A DNA stretch of 64,000 nt from Kineosporia rhizophila (lineage in GTDB: Bacteria; Actinomycetota; Actinomycetes; Actinomycetales; Kineosporiaceae), in contig NZ_JAJSOH010000012.1 of the NCBI RefSeq assembly GCF_021277265.1, positions 124,001-188,000 on the forward strand. The letters run 5' to 3'. Positions 9,701-34,300 of this stretch are shown piece by piece. The position numbers and the translations under genes are program-made. A model generated the notes under the pieces. It was not told the origin of the DNA. It saw only the letters and a program-made list of their open reading frames with translations, and did not search any database. Positions within the stretch are counted from its first letter, which is position 1; every line of letters starts with the position of its first letter.

Positions 9701-11734
9701 GGCGACCACCCGGGCGCCGTCTTCCAGCGACAGCACCCCGGCCACGCAGGCGGCGGCGATCTCGCCCTGGCTGTGCCCGAGCACGGCGTCCGGCGTCACC
9801 CCGGCGGCCTCCCAGACCGCCGCGAGCGAGACCATCACGGCCCACAGCGCCGGGTGGACCACGTCCAAACGGGAAAGCTGTTCCTCGTCGCCGAGAACCT
9901 CGAAAAGGTCCCAATCCACGTGCGGGGCCAGGGCCGCGCGGCACTCGTCCATGCGTGCTGCGAAAACGGGGCTGGTGAGGAGCATCTCGCGGCCCATGCC
10001 GACCCACTGGCCGCCCTGGCCGGGGAAGACGAACACGGTGCGGCCGGTGTCCCCGCCGACCGGGACGTTGCCGCGTAGCACGTTGGCCGCGTCGGCGCCC
10101 TCAGCCAGCGCGCTCAGCCCGGCGGCGAGGTCGCCGGTGACGACGGCGCGGTGCTCGAAGTGCGAACGGGCGGTGGCCAGGGTCCGGGCCACATCAGCGG
10201 CCCCGATCTCGGGCCGTTCGGCCAGAAAGCCTGCGAGACGGCCAGCCTGGTCGGCCAGTGCGGGCTCGGTGCGGCCCGAGACCAGCCAGGCGGGAACGGT
10301 CGAGCTCAGCACCGGCAGCGGTTCGTCCGTGTCCGTCGCCTCGGCCGGGATCTCGGCCGGCGCCTCCTCCACGATCAGGTGGGCGTTCGTTCCGCTGATC
10401 CCGAATGCCGAGACACCGGCCCGACGAACGTGTTCCGCCTCGGGGTCCCACGAGCGTGCGTCGGTGAGCAGTTCGACCTCACCGACCGACCAGTCCACGC
10501 GAGGTGTCGGCTCGTCCACGTGCAGGGTGCGCGGCATCTGCCCGTGCCGCAGCGCCAGGACCATCTTCATCAGCCCGGCCGCGCCCGCAGCGGCGCCGGT
10601 GTGACCCAGGTTGGACTTGACCGAGCCGAGCCACAGCGGCTTTTCGGCCGCGCGGTCCCGGCCGTAGGTGGAAAGGATGGCCTGGGCCTCGATCGGGTCG
10701 CCGAGAACCGTGCCGGTGCCGTGTGCCTCGACCACGTCCACGTCGGCCGGGGAGAGCCGGGCACTGTCCAGGGCGGCCCGGATGACCCGCTGCTGCGAGG
10801 GGCCGTTCGGGGCCGAGAGGCCGTTGGAGGCGCCGTCCTGGTTCACCGCGCTGCCGGAGATCACCGCGAGCACCGGGTGACCATTGCGGCGGGCGTCCGA
10901 AAGCTTCTCCAGCAGGAACATTCCGGCGCCCTCGCTCCAGCCGATGCCGTCGGCCGAACCGGAGAACGCCTTGCACCGACCGTCGGCGGCGAGCCCGCCC
11001 TGCTGGGCGAAGTCGGCGAACGAGTCGGGGGTGGCCAGCACGGTCACCGCGCCGGCCAGGGCCATGCTGCACTCCTGCGCGCGCAGCGCCTGGCAGGCCA
11101 GGTGCAGCGCGACGAGCGCGGACGAGCAGGCGGTGTCGACCGTGACGGCCGGGCCCTCGAGGCCGAGCGTGTAGGCGATCCGGCCGGAGATGACGGCGGT
11201 GAGGCCACCGGTGAGCATGTAGCCCTCGGTGCCCTCGGTGCCGGCCACGCTGAAGCCGTAACCGGAGTTGGTGCCGCCCGCGAAAACGCCCGTGCGGCTG
11301 CCCTTCAGGGCGGCCGGGTCGATCCCGGCCTGCTCCAGGGTCTCCCAGGTGACCTCCAGCAGCATCCGCTGCTGGGGGTCCATGGCCAGCGCCTCGCGCG
11401 GGCTGATGCCGAAGAACGCCGGGTCGAACTGCGGTGCCTCCTCGACGAAACCACCGGTCTGCACGTAGTTCGTGCCGGCCGCGGCGACCACGGCCTCCCA
11501 GCCACGGTCGGTCGGGAACGGCGAGATCGCGTCACCCCCGCCGGAGACCAGGTCCCACAGCTGCTCGGGGTTGCGGACCCCGCCGGGGAACCGGCAGCCC
11601 ATCCCGACGATCGCGATCGGCTCCCAGGTGGCCTCGACCTGCTCGGTCAGCTGCCGGTTGCGGCGGCGCAGCCGGTCGGTCTCCTTCACGGAGGCCCGCA
11701 GCGCGTCGAGAACCTTGTCCTCGGGCTTGGTCAT
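1..11734 (-). CDS. PKS-4: modular type I polyketide synthase, modules 4.1, 4.2 and start of 4.3 (3' end outside window)
   Basis: Extends a polyketide chain received from PKS-3. The frame is open from the ATG at 11732-11734 to the window edge without a stop, giving about 3911 residues. The start is supported by GGAG at 11744-11747 and by an N-terminal docking segment (residues 1-37, beginning MTKPEDKVLDALRAS, with a charged heptad-like helix) directly before KS 4.1. Module 4.1 is KS (Cys203), AT (Ser655), DH (His964), B-type KR and ACP (Ser1817). Module 4.2 is KS (Cys2046), AT, DH (His2824), B-type KR and ACP (Ser3597). Module 4.3 is a KS (Cys3828) cut by the edge. Both complete modules should make a double bond. 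An Ala/Gly-rich stretch interrupts the KR linker of 4.1. The gene lies 55 bases after PKS-3, so it is probably co-transcribed with it. Confidence 0.96.
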   Translation of the reverse strand, partial: MTKPEDKVLDALRASVKETDRLRRRNRQLTEQVEATWEPIAIVGMGCRFPGGVRNPEQLWDLVSGGGDAISPFPTDRGWEAVVAAAGTNYVQTGGFVEEAPQFDPAFFGISPREALAMDPQQRMLLEVTWETLEQAGIDPAALKGSRTGVFAGGTNSGYGFSVAGTEGTEGYMLTGGLTAVISGRIAYTLGLEGPAVTVDTACSSALVALHLACQALRAQECSMALAGAVTVLATPDSFADFAQQGGLAADGRCKAFSGSADGIGWSEGAGMFLLEKLSDARRNGHPVLAVISGSAVNQDGASNGLSAPNGPSQQRVIRAALDSARLSPADVDVVEAHGTGTVLGDPIEAQAILSTYGRDRAAEKPLWLGSVKSNLGHTGAAAGAAGLMKMVLALRHGQMPRTLHVDEPTPRVDWSVGEVELLTDARSWDPEAEHVRRAGVSAFGISGTNAHLIVEEAPAEIPAEATDTDEPLPVLSSTVPAWLVSGRTEPALADQAGRLAGFLAERPEIGAADVARTLATARSHFEHRAVVTGDLAAGLSALAEGADAANVLRGNVPVGGDTGRTVFVFPGQGGQWVGMGREMLLTSPVFAARMDECRAALAPHVDWDLFEVLGDEEQLSRLDVVHPALWAVMVSLAAVWEAAGVTPDAVLGHSQGEIAAACVAGVLSLEDGARVVARRGQVMKAGLAGKGGVLSIAATLEDVQARLSRGSFEGVAVAVLNGPNATVVSGPVASLQALAEECERDGVRARFVPMDYAPHGPQVESIRDEVLAALEGVTPQASRVPMMSAMTGEYLDGLEAGAQYWYDSLRATVQFSRGVERLGRDGYGVFVEVSPHPVLTAAVTDTLEHAGIASAVVGGTLRREDGGSERLIASMAGFHVRGVKVDWSAVLPAGRHIDLPTYAFQHQRFWPASLAGGLGDVRAAGLNPVGHPLLGAAVELADGDGVILTGRLSIATQPWLAEHTINGTPVFPGTGLIELAAVAGHLVGCTRIDSLDVEAPLVLTDDVQVQVTVGAAGDNSENGVRTLEIFARTMDPALDQNDWTRHATGQVRPVTAPPSAADLAIWPPADAEAVPVDGLYESLAAVGQELGESFQGLDAVWRRGEDVFAEVRLPESAAALGGVFGLHPAVLDAALQAVRLARPADAPLMPLRWDEVCLYAAGATVLHARLRVDAAGVVSLLAVDTAGTPVVSIGGLTLGPVSLAAELSVLRDTLFAVEWKPVTGGETPTDPWAVLGTEGAELVGALAAAGVEVAAHADLTALSAAAGVADSGVSAAGAGAAAVHIAGSGGADAGTGATGVADAAAGNTGVAGSGSGAAGGARSGVAGPGAAAAESGRVSQTAPGLNAGVPASANAAAPAAAVVPAVVVAPLVSADQDQAAAAHALATQALELAQQWLAAEAFEDSRLVILTQGAVAAEAGEDVLSVGASAVWGLVRSAQAENPGRFVLADLPAGASASTLFAALGTTEPELAVRGTQAYARRLVRAASNAADNADTRPRTGGTFLVTGGTGVLAGITARHLAVTGQADRLVLVSRSGARADSAATLAAGIAEAGAEVRIVAADVTDRAAMGQVVASIEELRGVMHTAGIVDDGIISSLTADRLGAVMRPKADAASILHELTADRELDYFVLFSSAAATFGGPGQGNYTAANTFLDGLAAHRRANGLAGQALAWGSWMAGEGIGKHLSQNLLNRANNTGELSTEEGLDLLDEALTRDEAHLVPFRLDVGALRAVAARGGVLPALLHELAPVRAGVATAVNTGGSSGALRQQLAGLRPAERERAAGQLVRTHVAAVLGHASPDAIDPERAFTELGFDSLTAVELRNRLNQATGLKLSATLVFDHPTPKALSKHIVGELTGEQSARSASNISALSDDPIAIVGLGCRFPGGVDSPEAMWRMLSEGTDTISRFPGDRGWDPTLFSADPQSLGTSYADEGGFIERAGDFDPGFFRISPREALAMDPQQRLLLETSWEALEHAGINPDALRGSSTGVFVGAAASGYSALGVAGADGAEGHLLTGNVPSVISGRVSYTLGLEGPAVTVDTACSASLVALHLAAASLRTGESDLALAGGVMVMVDAAEFLSFSQQKALAADGRSKAFSAQADGMGLGEGSGMVVLERLSDARRNGHAVLAVIEGSAMNQDGASNGLTAPNGPSQQRVIRAALAQAGLGPNDVDVVEAHGTGTSLGDPIEAQALLATYGESRPENRPLWLGSVKSNIGHAQQAAGVAGVLKMVLALQHAQLPVTLHADEPSTHIDWSAGDVRLLTQPVVWEPTNDGRPRRAGVSSFGISGTNAHLILAEAPPAPEAAQTPKTSEPKQPSVLNGEGENVTAWLVSGRSPLARSAQAARLAAWVGEAAPEDVAWSLATARATFENRSVVLGSTRDELLTGLAALEAGEPGAALVTGTAAGTDPIVFVFPGQGSQWAGMGRELAAASPVFAARLAECEAALSPHVDWSLAEVLAGAEGAPSLDRVDVVQPALWALNVSLAAVWQAAGVEPDAVVGHSQGEIAAAVVAGILSLEDAAKVVALRSQALTALSGRGGMLSIAEPAEAVQTRIEALGLAGLNATNGRAGGLSIAAVNGPNATVVSGDPALLEALMTAVEADGGRARMLPVDYASHNAQVDSIRERVLELLQGLNPQPARLPMISAMTGQPLTGPEADAGYWFASLRASVQFDRAVQVLRRDGYGVFVEVSAHPVLTNAVAETLEAVGGAKEPIVAGTLRRDEGGARRMLASLAELHVRGVEIDWASVLPRGRRIALPTYAFEHRRFWPSGVGHVADLRSAGLNTVGHPLLSAAVELAEGDGLVLTGRLAISAQPWLADHTVGGTAFFPGTGFVELAVVAGHLVECTRIDELTLAAPLVLPAEGEIQIQVTVSGPTEDGLRAVEIFARLGAGEGWMRHASGRVGPVSTAPDAGDLAIWPPLDASPISVDGLYEAMAAAGQGLGPAFQGLDAVFRRGDDVFAEVTLPSENTGSTGMFGLHPAVLDAALQAIWVANPEDAAQGPRMPFVWSDVSLYAAGATALRARLRRDSTGAVQLLAVDAAGSPVVSVGSLVLRPVSVATPSGPQHLLREVMFGVEWTPVAVSSAPVARCGLLGDDVLGLGGLGTDVVGYPSIDALADVELPPVVLVGLGSTDANQGPAARELAASTLTLLQDWLDRGPEDARLVVVTRGAVAASPAEMVTDLAAAAVWGLVRSAQMENPGRFVLLDLPTETGTAETDNIGAPERPLASLLASALATPEPEIAFRDGQILGRRLVRSFTGAEDESTPEATKTPGAVLITGGTGTLAGLTARHLAATGRAAHLLLVSRSGPAAAKVAERAAAIAEAGADVQVVAADVTERTVVRNLLRALPARHPLTGVVHTAGIVDDGLIGSLTPAKVGAVMRPKTDAAWILHELTAGLGLDLFVMFSSAAASFGSAGQGNYAAGNAFLDALAAHRRAAGLPGLSLAWGAWVASEGIGRNLNQGLLARATGSGTNELSADEGLVVLDHALARDEALLVPFRLDVAGLRAVAAQGGALPSLLQALAPTRRGVATAANTGATATALRDQLSRMPVAERERRLVQLVRDHVAAVLGHGSGSAIEPGRAFSDLGFDSLTAVELRNRLNEATGLRLPATLVFDYPSTAVLAAHLGSELLGVLVDGAASQSVAVSADPAEPIAIVGMGCRFPGGIHDQEGLWELLAEGRDAITGLPTDRGWNLDALFDPDPDKPGTFYTASGGFLHDAGLFDPGFFGISPREAQAMDPQQRLLLEVSWEALERAGIDPVSLRGSQTGVFAGGSSWHYGSTGGGGGAEGHLMTGASTSIISGRVAYTFGLEGPAVTVDTACSSALVAMHLAAQALRAGECSLALAGGVTVMATPGALVGFSRQRGLAADGKCKAFSAEADGMGMAEGAGMILLERLSDARRNGH
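764..6114 (-). other. Module 4.2: KS-AT(methylmalonyl)-DH-KR(B)-ACP
   Basis: KS about 6114-4850: motif TACSAS (Cys 5597-5599), AHGTGT, NIGHAQ, FFRISP. AT about 4500-3580: GHSQGE and YASH (3875-3886), with about ten extra residues (GLNATNGRAGG) before SIAAVNGP. DH about 3360-2500: HTVGGTAFFP (His 3263-3265) and VLDAALQ. KR about 1890-1400: TGGTGTLAG, GIVDDG, FSSAAASFG and a Tyr near 1456, so B-type. ACP: LGFDSLTAVEL, Ser 944-946. An alkene with an alpha-methyl is expected, conjugated with that from 4.1 if both dehydrations occur. Confidence 0.93.
6115..11622 (-). other. Module 4.1: KS-AT(YAPH)-DH-KR(B)-ACP
   Basis: KS about 11622-10370: Cys 11126-11128, AHGTGT, NLGHTG. AT about 10045-9130: GQGGQW, GHSQGE (Ser 9770-9772) and YAPH (9455-9466), closely similar to AT 3.2 over the whole domain. 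DH about 8943-8100: HTINGTPVFP with His 8843-8845, and VLDAALQ. The KR linker holds about 110 Ala/Gly-rich residues. KR about 7225-6560: TGGTGVLAG, VDD in place of LDD (GIVDDG), FSSAAATFG and Tyr 6791-6793, so B-type with all catalytic residues. ACP: LGFDSL, Ser 6284-6286. An alkene is expected. Confidence 0.93.
7636..7960. repeat. Ala/Gly-rich low-complexity segment in the KR linker of module 4.1
   Basis: About 110 residues of PKS-4 (roughly 1258-1366) are mainly Ala, Gly, Val, Ser and Pro, with short imperfect motifs such as GVAGSGSGAAGG and AGTGATGVADAA. They extend the KR structural subdomain between LTALSAAAG and LVSADQDQ. No comparable stretch is seen in KR 4.2. Confidence 0.75.
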
Positions 11735-11743
11735 CAGGAGACA

Positions 11744-11747
11744 CTCC
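11744..11747 (-). promoter_or_regulatory. Ribosome binding site of PKS-4
   Basis: GGAG on the minus strand, 9 bases before the ATG of PKS-4. The surrounding 55-base gap (11735-11789) holds nothing else recognisable. Confidence 0.7.
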
Positions 11748-11789
11748 AGTCGTTGCCCGGTCCACGCACGTCGCGGAACAGTTCAAGCA

Positions 11790-28268
<16,479 letters not shown>

Positions 28269-28275
28269 GAAACAG

Positions 28276-28281
28276 CTCCTC
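28276..28281 (-). promoter_or_regulatory. Ribosome binding site of PKS-3
   Basis: GAGGAG on the minus strand, 7 bases before the ATG of PKS-3, is a strong match to the 16S rRNA tail. Confidence 0.85.
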
Positions 28282-28293
28282 GAACCATTTACT

Positions 28294-28311
28294 GGTCCGG
28301 GGGCCCGGACC
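28294..28311 (-). other. Stem-loop in the PKS-2/PKS-3 gap
   Basis: ggtccgg (28294-28300) and ccggacc (28305-28311) form a perfect 7-base stem with a 4-base loop, directly after the PKS-2 stop codon. No U tract follows on the minus strand; the next bases are AGTAAATGG and then the PKS-3 ribosome binding site. It could slow or process the transcript between the two genes, or be chance in GC-rich DNA. Confidence 0.4.
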
Positions 28312-28316
28312 GCGTG

Positions 28317-31300
28317 TCAGTCGGCGAGCTCGTTGTCGAGAAGATCGAAGATGTTCTCGACCGTGGCTGCCCGGAGATCGGTGTCGGCACCCCCTTCGGC
28401 CTTCGGGTCCTGCTCCGTCTCCAGAGTCAGGACAAGGGCTTTCAGGCGGGCTGCCAGGGCGGATCGCGATCCGTCACCGGCCTTGATCGCACGGGCCATC
28501 TCCTCCAGGCGGCCGACCTCGGCCAGGGCCAGGGCCCCGGAGTCGGCCTGCTCGTCGTTTCCGTCGACGAGCTGTTCCTTGAGATGGCCGGCGAGCGCGG
28601 CCGGCGTCGGGTAGTCGAACACGAGGGTGGCGGGCAACTTCAGCCCGGTGGCTGCATTCAGGCGATTCCGTAGCTCCAGAGCGGTCAGCGAGTCGAATCC
28701 CAGTTCGTTGAAGGCCTTCTGGGCCCCCACGGCGTCGGCCGAGGAGTGACCCAGAACTGCGGCCCCATGTGTCCGAACCAGGCTCAGTAGTACCCGGTCA
28801 CGGTCCGGGTCCGCTACAGCGTTCAACTGCGCCCGCAGAAGTCGTCCGGCCTGCGGATCCACCGTCGGAGCGGCCCCCACCGGGCGGCCCGCCAGGGCGT
28901 GCCAGACCGGCGCCAGCCGGCCTCCGCGGGCGGCCTGGGCCCGCAGCCCGGCCACGTTCACCTTCGCCGGCACCAGCAGCGCCTCCGGCCGGGCCAGCGA
29001 GGCATCCATCAGGGCCAGGCCGTCCTGCGTGCTCAGTTCGCTCATCACGCTGCGGTTGTTGCGCTGACGGTCGGCCTCGTTCAGGTGGCCGGTCATCGCG
29101 CTGGCATCGGCCCACAGGCCCCAGGCCAGCGACTGCCCCGGCAGCCCGGCGGCCTGGCGGTGCGCGGCCAGCGCGTCGAGGAACGCGTTGCCCGCGGCGT
29201 AGTTGCCCTGCCCCGGCGAGCCGAACGTGGCCGCCCCGGAGGAGAACAGCACGAACTCCTGCAGCGGGGAGTTTGCCGTCAATTCGTGCAGATTCCAGGC
29301 CGCGTCCGTCTTCGGGCGCATCACCTGGTCGAGCCGCGCGGGAGTCAGCGAGCCGATCACGCCGTCGTCGAGCACCCCGGCGGTGTGGATCACCCCGGTG
29401 AGCCTCAGGGCCAACGGCTTGAGGACGCTTGCCAGCCCCGAGCGGTCAGCGGCGTCGGCGGCGGTCACCTGGACGGCGACGCCACTCTGCGCCACATCCG
29501 CCGCCAGAGCCGCCACCCCGCCCGCCCGCGGCCCGGACCGGCTGATCAGCACCAGCTGCTCGGCCCGGCCGTGCTCGGCCAAATGACGGGCCACCAGCGC
29601 CCCGAGCAGACCCGTGCCGCCGGTGATGAGCACCGCGCCGGGCTCGGCCGCTTCGCCGGGCTCCTGGACCTCGGCGCTCGCCGGGCGGACCAGCCGCCGG
29701 CTCAGCGCGACGCCCTGCCGCAGGGCAACCTCAGGCTCACCCGAGGCCAGGGCGCTCACGAGTGCGGCACCGGCGCCGTCCGCCGGCTCAACCGCAGACC
29801 CGTCTTCACGTGTCTTATCCCCTGGGAGGGCGGGGGCTAGGGATGGCGTGAGCCTGTTATCAGCTGACCCTCCCAGCTGGAGAACCGACTCGGCTTCGGC
29901 CGAGCCCGCCGCACCCGCACCCGCACCCGTGGGCAGGTCGACCAGGATGATCCGGTCCGGGTTCTCCGACTGCGCCGAGCGCACCAGACCCCACACCGCG
30001 GAGGCGGCCAGGTCGTCCACCGCGTCCCCGTCCGCAGCGGCCACCGCTCCTCGGGTGACCAGTGCCAGGCGGGCGTCGGCCAGGGCGTCGAGGGTCAGCC
30101 ACTGCTGCAGCAGGCTCAGGATCTCGGCAGTGAGCACCCGTGCGCGGGAGCCGACATCGGCGCCGTCATGGGCGTCCGTACTTGAACCCTTACCGCCAAC
30201 AGAAACAACTACTAGGTCCGGAGCCGCCGCCCCGCCGGCGACCGAATCGGCGAGCGCGGACAGGTCGGCCACGCGCAGCCCGTCACCCGGCAGCGCGTCG
30301 CCCACGGCGAAGTGGTCCTCGCCGAGCAGCGCCCAGCGGGTGGGCAGCTCGGCCGAGCCGCCGTTGACCGGAACCCAGTCCACCGCGAACAGGGAGTTGC
30401 TCTGGCTGCCCTGCGCCGCGTTCAGCGCGTCGGCACTGACTGCCCGCAGGATCAGCGACTCGACCGCGACCACCGGGCGGCCGGTCGGGTCGGCGCCGGT
30501 CAGGGTGAGGCCACCGGCCTCGTCCTGGGCCAGCCGCACCCGCAGCGAGGAGGCGCCGGCCGCCATCAGCGAGACACCGGTCCAGGCGAACGGCAGGCGC
30601 ACGCCCTCCTCGGACGCTGAGGCCAGCAGGCCTGCCGCGTGCAGGGAGGAGTCGAGCAGGGCCGGGTGGATGCCGAAGCGAGCGGCGTCGGCTCCTGCCG
30701 ACTCGGGCAGGGCGATCTCGGCGAAGATCGCGCCGTCCCGGCGCCAGGCCGCCTTCAGGCCCTGGAAGACCGGGCCGTAGCCGTAGCCGCCCGCGGCCTG
30801 GATCTCGTAGAGGTCGCTCACGTCCACCGGCTCGGCGTCCAGCGGCGGCCAGACCAGGAAGTCGCCCGCCGAGGGCAGACCCACCCGGGTGTCCGGAGCC
30901 AGGCGGCCGGTGGCGTGCTGCGTCCAGGGTTCGCCCACGGCGTCGTCGGGCCGCGAGTAGATGTCCACGGTGCGCTGCTCGTCGGCGTCCGCCGCGCTGA
31001 CCACGACCTGCACGGCGATGGCCCCGCTGGGCGGGAGCACGAGCGGCGCGGCCAGGGTGAGCTCGACCACGCGGGCGCAGTTGACCTCGTAGCCGGCCCG
31101 CATGGCGAAGTCGACGAAGGCGGTACCGGGCAGCAGCACGGCACCACCCACGGCGTGGTCGGCCAGCCAGGGGTGGGTGCGCAGCGACAGTCGGCCGGTG
31201 ACCACCACACCGTCGCCCCCGGCCAGTTCGACCGAGGCGCTGAGCAGCGGGTGACCGACGGCGCCGAGACCGGCCGAACGCACGTCGCCGGCGCCGGCCT

Positions 31301-34300
31301 GCATGGCCTTGGACCAGTAGCGCCGGTGCTCGAAGGCATAGGTGGGCAGGTCGACGCGCTCGCCCTCGGGCAGGACCGCCGTCCAGTCCACCGGCACGCC
31401 GTTGACGTACAGCGTGGCCAGCGAGGCCAGCAGGCGCTCGGCCCCGCCGTCGTCGCGCCGGAGTGTTCCAGTCACCACCGGCTCGCCCAGCGTCTCCAGG
31501 ATCTCGGTGACGGGCGCGGTCAGCACCGGGTGGGCCGAGGTCTCGACGAACACCCGGTAGCCGTCCTGACCCAGAACTTCCACGGCCCGGGAGAACTCGA
31601 CGCGGGCCCGGAGGCTGTCGTACCAGTACTGCGCGGTGAGCTCGGTGCCGTCCAGCCACGCCCCGGTCATCGCCGAGACCATCGGCACCCGTGCGGCCTG
31701 GGGCCTGACCTCGGCCAGCAACCGCAGGATCTCCTCCTGCAGCTCGTCGACCTGCGGGCCGTGCGAGGCATAGTCGACCGCGAGCATCCGCGCCCGGCCG
31801 CCCTCGGCCTCGACCTGCGCCAAGAGCTCTTCCAGCAGCGCCGGGTCACCCGAGACCACGGTCGCGTTCGGCCCGTTCACCGCCGCCACCGTCACGTCGC
31901 CGCTCAGGCGAGCCTCGACCACGGCCACCGGCTCGGCGAGCGAGAGCATCCCGCCCCGACCCGACAACGCCTTCAAAGCCTGGCTGCGCAACGCCACCAC
32001 CCGGGCGCCGTCCTCCAGCGACAGCGCACCCGAGACGACAGCCGCGGCAATCTCACCCTGGGAGTGCCCGACCACGGCCGAAGGCCGCACCCCGGCCGCC
32101 TCCCAGACCGCAGCGAGCGACACATGAACCGCCCACAGAACGGGCTGGAGCACGTCCACCTGCTCCAGAGGCCCGTCCAGTGCCTCAAAGAGCTTCCAGT
32201 CCACGTAAGGCGCCAGGGCGCGCTCGCACTCGGCCAGGCGCGCGGCGAACACCGGCGAGGTGGCGGCCAGGGTGCGGCCCATGCCGAGCCACTGCGAGCC
32301 CTGGCCGGGGAAGACGAACACCACCCGCTTGTCGCCGCTGAGCACCTGGCCCGAGACCACCTCGGGCACCGGGAGACCGGAGGCCAGCGCGCCCAGACCG
32401 GTCTCGGGCGAGCCGATCACCACCGCGCGGTGGTCGAACCGGGCCCGGGTGGTGGCCAGCGACCAGGCCACGTCGGACGGCTTCGCGGTCCCGGCCAGCG
32501 GGGCCAGGCGCGCGGCCTGCCCGGCCAGCGCCTCGGCGGTGCGGGCCGAGATCAGCCAGGCCGCCGGAGCCTCCTCGCCGAAGACCTTGGTCCCACGGTC
32601 GGGCTCGTCGAACTCGTCGGCCGCGACCTCCACGGACGGAGCCTCTTCCAGGATGACGTGGGCGTTGGTGCCGCTCACGCCGAACGAGGAGACACCGGCC
32701 CGGCGCGGTCCCCGGCCCGAGGCGGGCCACGGCACCGGCTGGTTCAGCACCCGCACGCCGCCGGAGGACCAGTCGACGTGCGGCGAGACCTCGTCCGAGT
32801 GCAGCGAGACCGGCAGCAGGTCGTGCTGCATGGCCAGCACCATCTTGATCACCCCGGCCACCCCGGCCGCGGCCTGGGTGTGCCCGATGTTCGACTTGAC
32901 CGAGCCCAGCCACAGCGGGTCGGCCGCGTCGCGCGCCGCACCGTAGGTGGCCAGCAGGGCCTGCGCCTCGATCGGGTCGCCGAGGACCGTTCCGGTGCCG
33001 TGCGCCTCGACCGCGTCCACGTCGGCCGGGGAGAGCCCGGCCGAGGCCAGGGCGGCCCGGATGACGCGCTGCTGGGAGGGGCCGTTGGGCGCGGTGAGCC
33101 CGTTGGAGGTTCCGTCCTGGTTCACCGCACTACCACTGACCAGGGCGAGCACGCGATGGCCGTTGCGGCGGGCGTCCGAAAGCCTTTCCAGCACCAGCAT
33201 GCCCGAGCCCTCGCCCCAGCCCGTGCCGTCCGCCCCCGCCCCGAAGGACTTGCAGCGCCCGTCACCGGAAAGGCCTTTCTGCAGGGCGAACTCGGCGAAC
33301 GAGCCCGGAGTCGCCATCACCGTGACACCACCGGCCAGGGCCAGGCTGGACTCCCCGGAGCGCAGCGACTGGGCGGCCAGGTGCAGGGCCACCAGCGAGG
33401 AGGAGCAGGCCGTGTCGATCGTGACGGCCGGGCCCTCCAGTCCCAGGGTGTAGGCCACCCGGCCGGAGATCACGCTGGTCGCGCTGCCGGTCAGGAAGTA
33501 GCCCTCCGTGCCGCCGGCCGCCATCTCGGCCGCGTCGACCTGGGGGGCGCCCGGCTGCAGGCTCATGCCGTAGCCGGACGACCAGGCGCCGGTGAACACG
33601 CCGGCCGAGGTGCCGCGCAGCGTGTTCGGGTCGATCCCGGCCTGTTCCAGCGCCTCCCAGACGGTTTCGAGCAGGACGCGCTGCTGCGGGTCCATCGCCC
33701 GGGCCTCGCGCGGGCTGATGCCGAAGAACGCCGGGTCGAAGTCGCCCGAGTCGTAGACGAAACCGCCGACCGGGGCGAACTGCGAGTTCTGCTGCTCCTC
33801 GGTGACGTACGCCTCCCAGCCGCGGTCGGTGGGGAAGGCGGTGATGCCGTCGGCGCCGGTGCGCAGCAGGTCCCAGAACTCCGGCAGGCTGTTCGAGCCG
33901 CCGGGCAGGCGGCAGCTCATGCCCACGATCGCGATCGGCTCGTCGGTGTTCGCGGCGGAGACCACGCTGACCTGGGCCGCGACGGCGCCGACCAGTTCGT
34001 CGGTGAGGAACTCGCCCAGCAGGGCCGGGGTCGGGTAGTCGAAGACCAGCGTGGCGGGCAGGTCCAGACCGGTCGCGGCGCCCAGCTGGTTGCGCAGCTC
34101 GACCGCGGTGAGCGAGTCGAAACCGAGCTCGCGGAAGGGCCTGGCGGCATCGACGGCGTCGGCCGAGGCGTGCCCGAGCACACCGGCGGCCGCGCTGCGC
34201 ACCAGGTCCACCAGCAGGCGTTCCTGCCCGTCGCGGTCCAGGGTCTGCAGCTGCTGCCCCAGTTCCGTGGTGGCCAGAGCTTCAGAGCCACCACCAGAGG

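Noticed and set aside
28294..28311. Rho-independent terminator after PKS-2
   Set aside because: There is a stem but no U tract, and a strong ribosome binding site follows at once; read-through within the operon is more likely.
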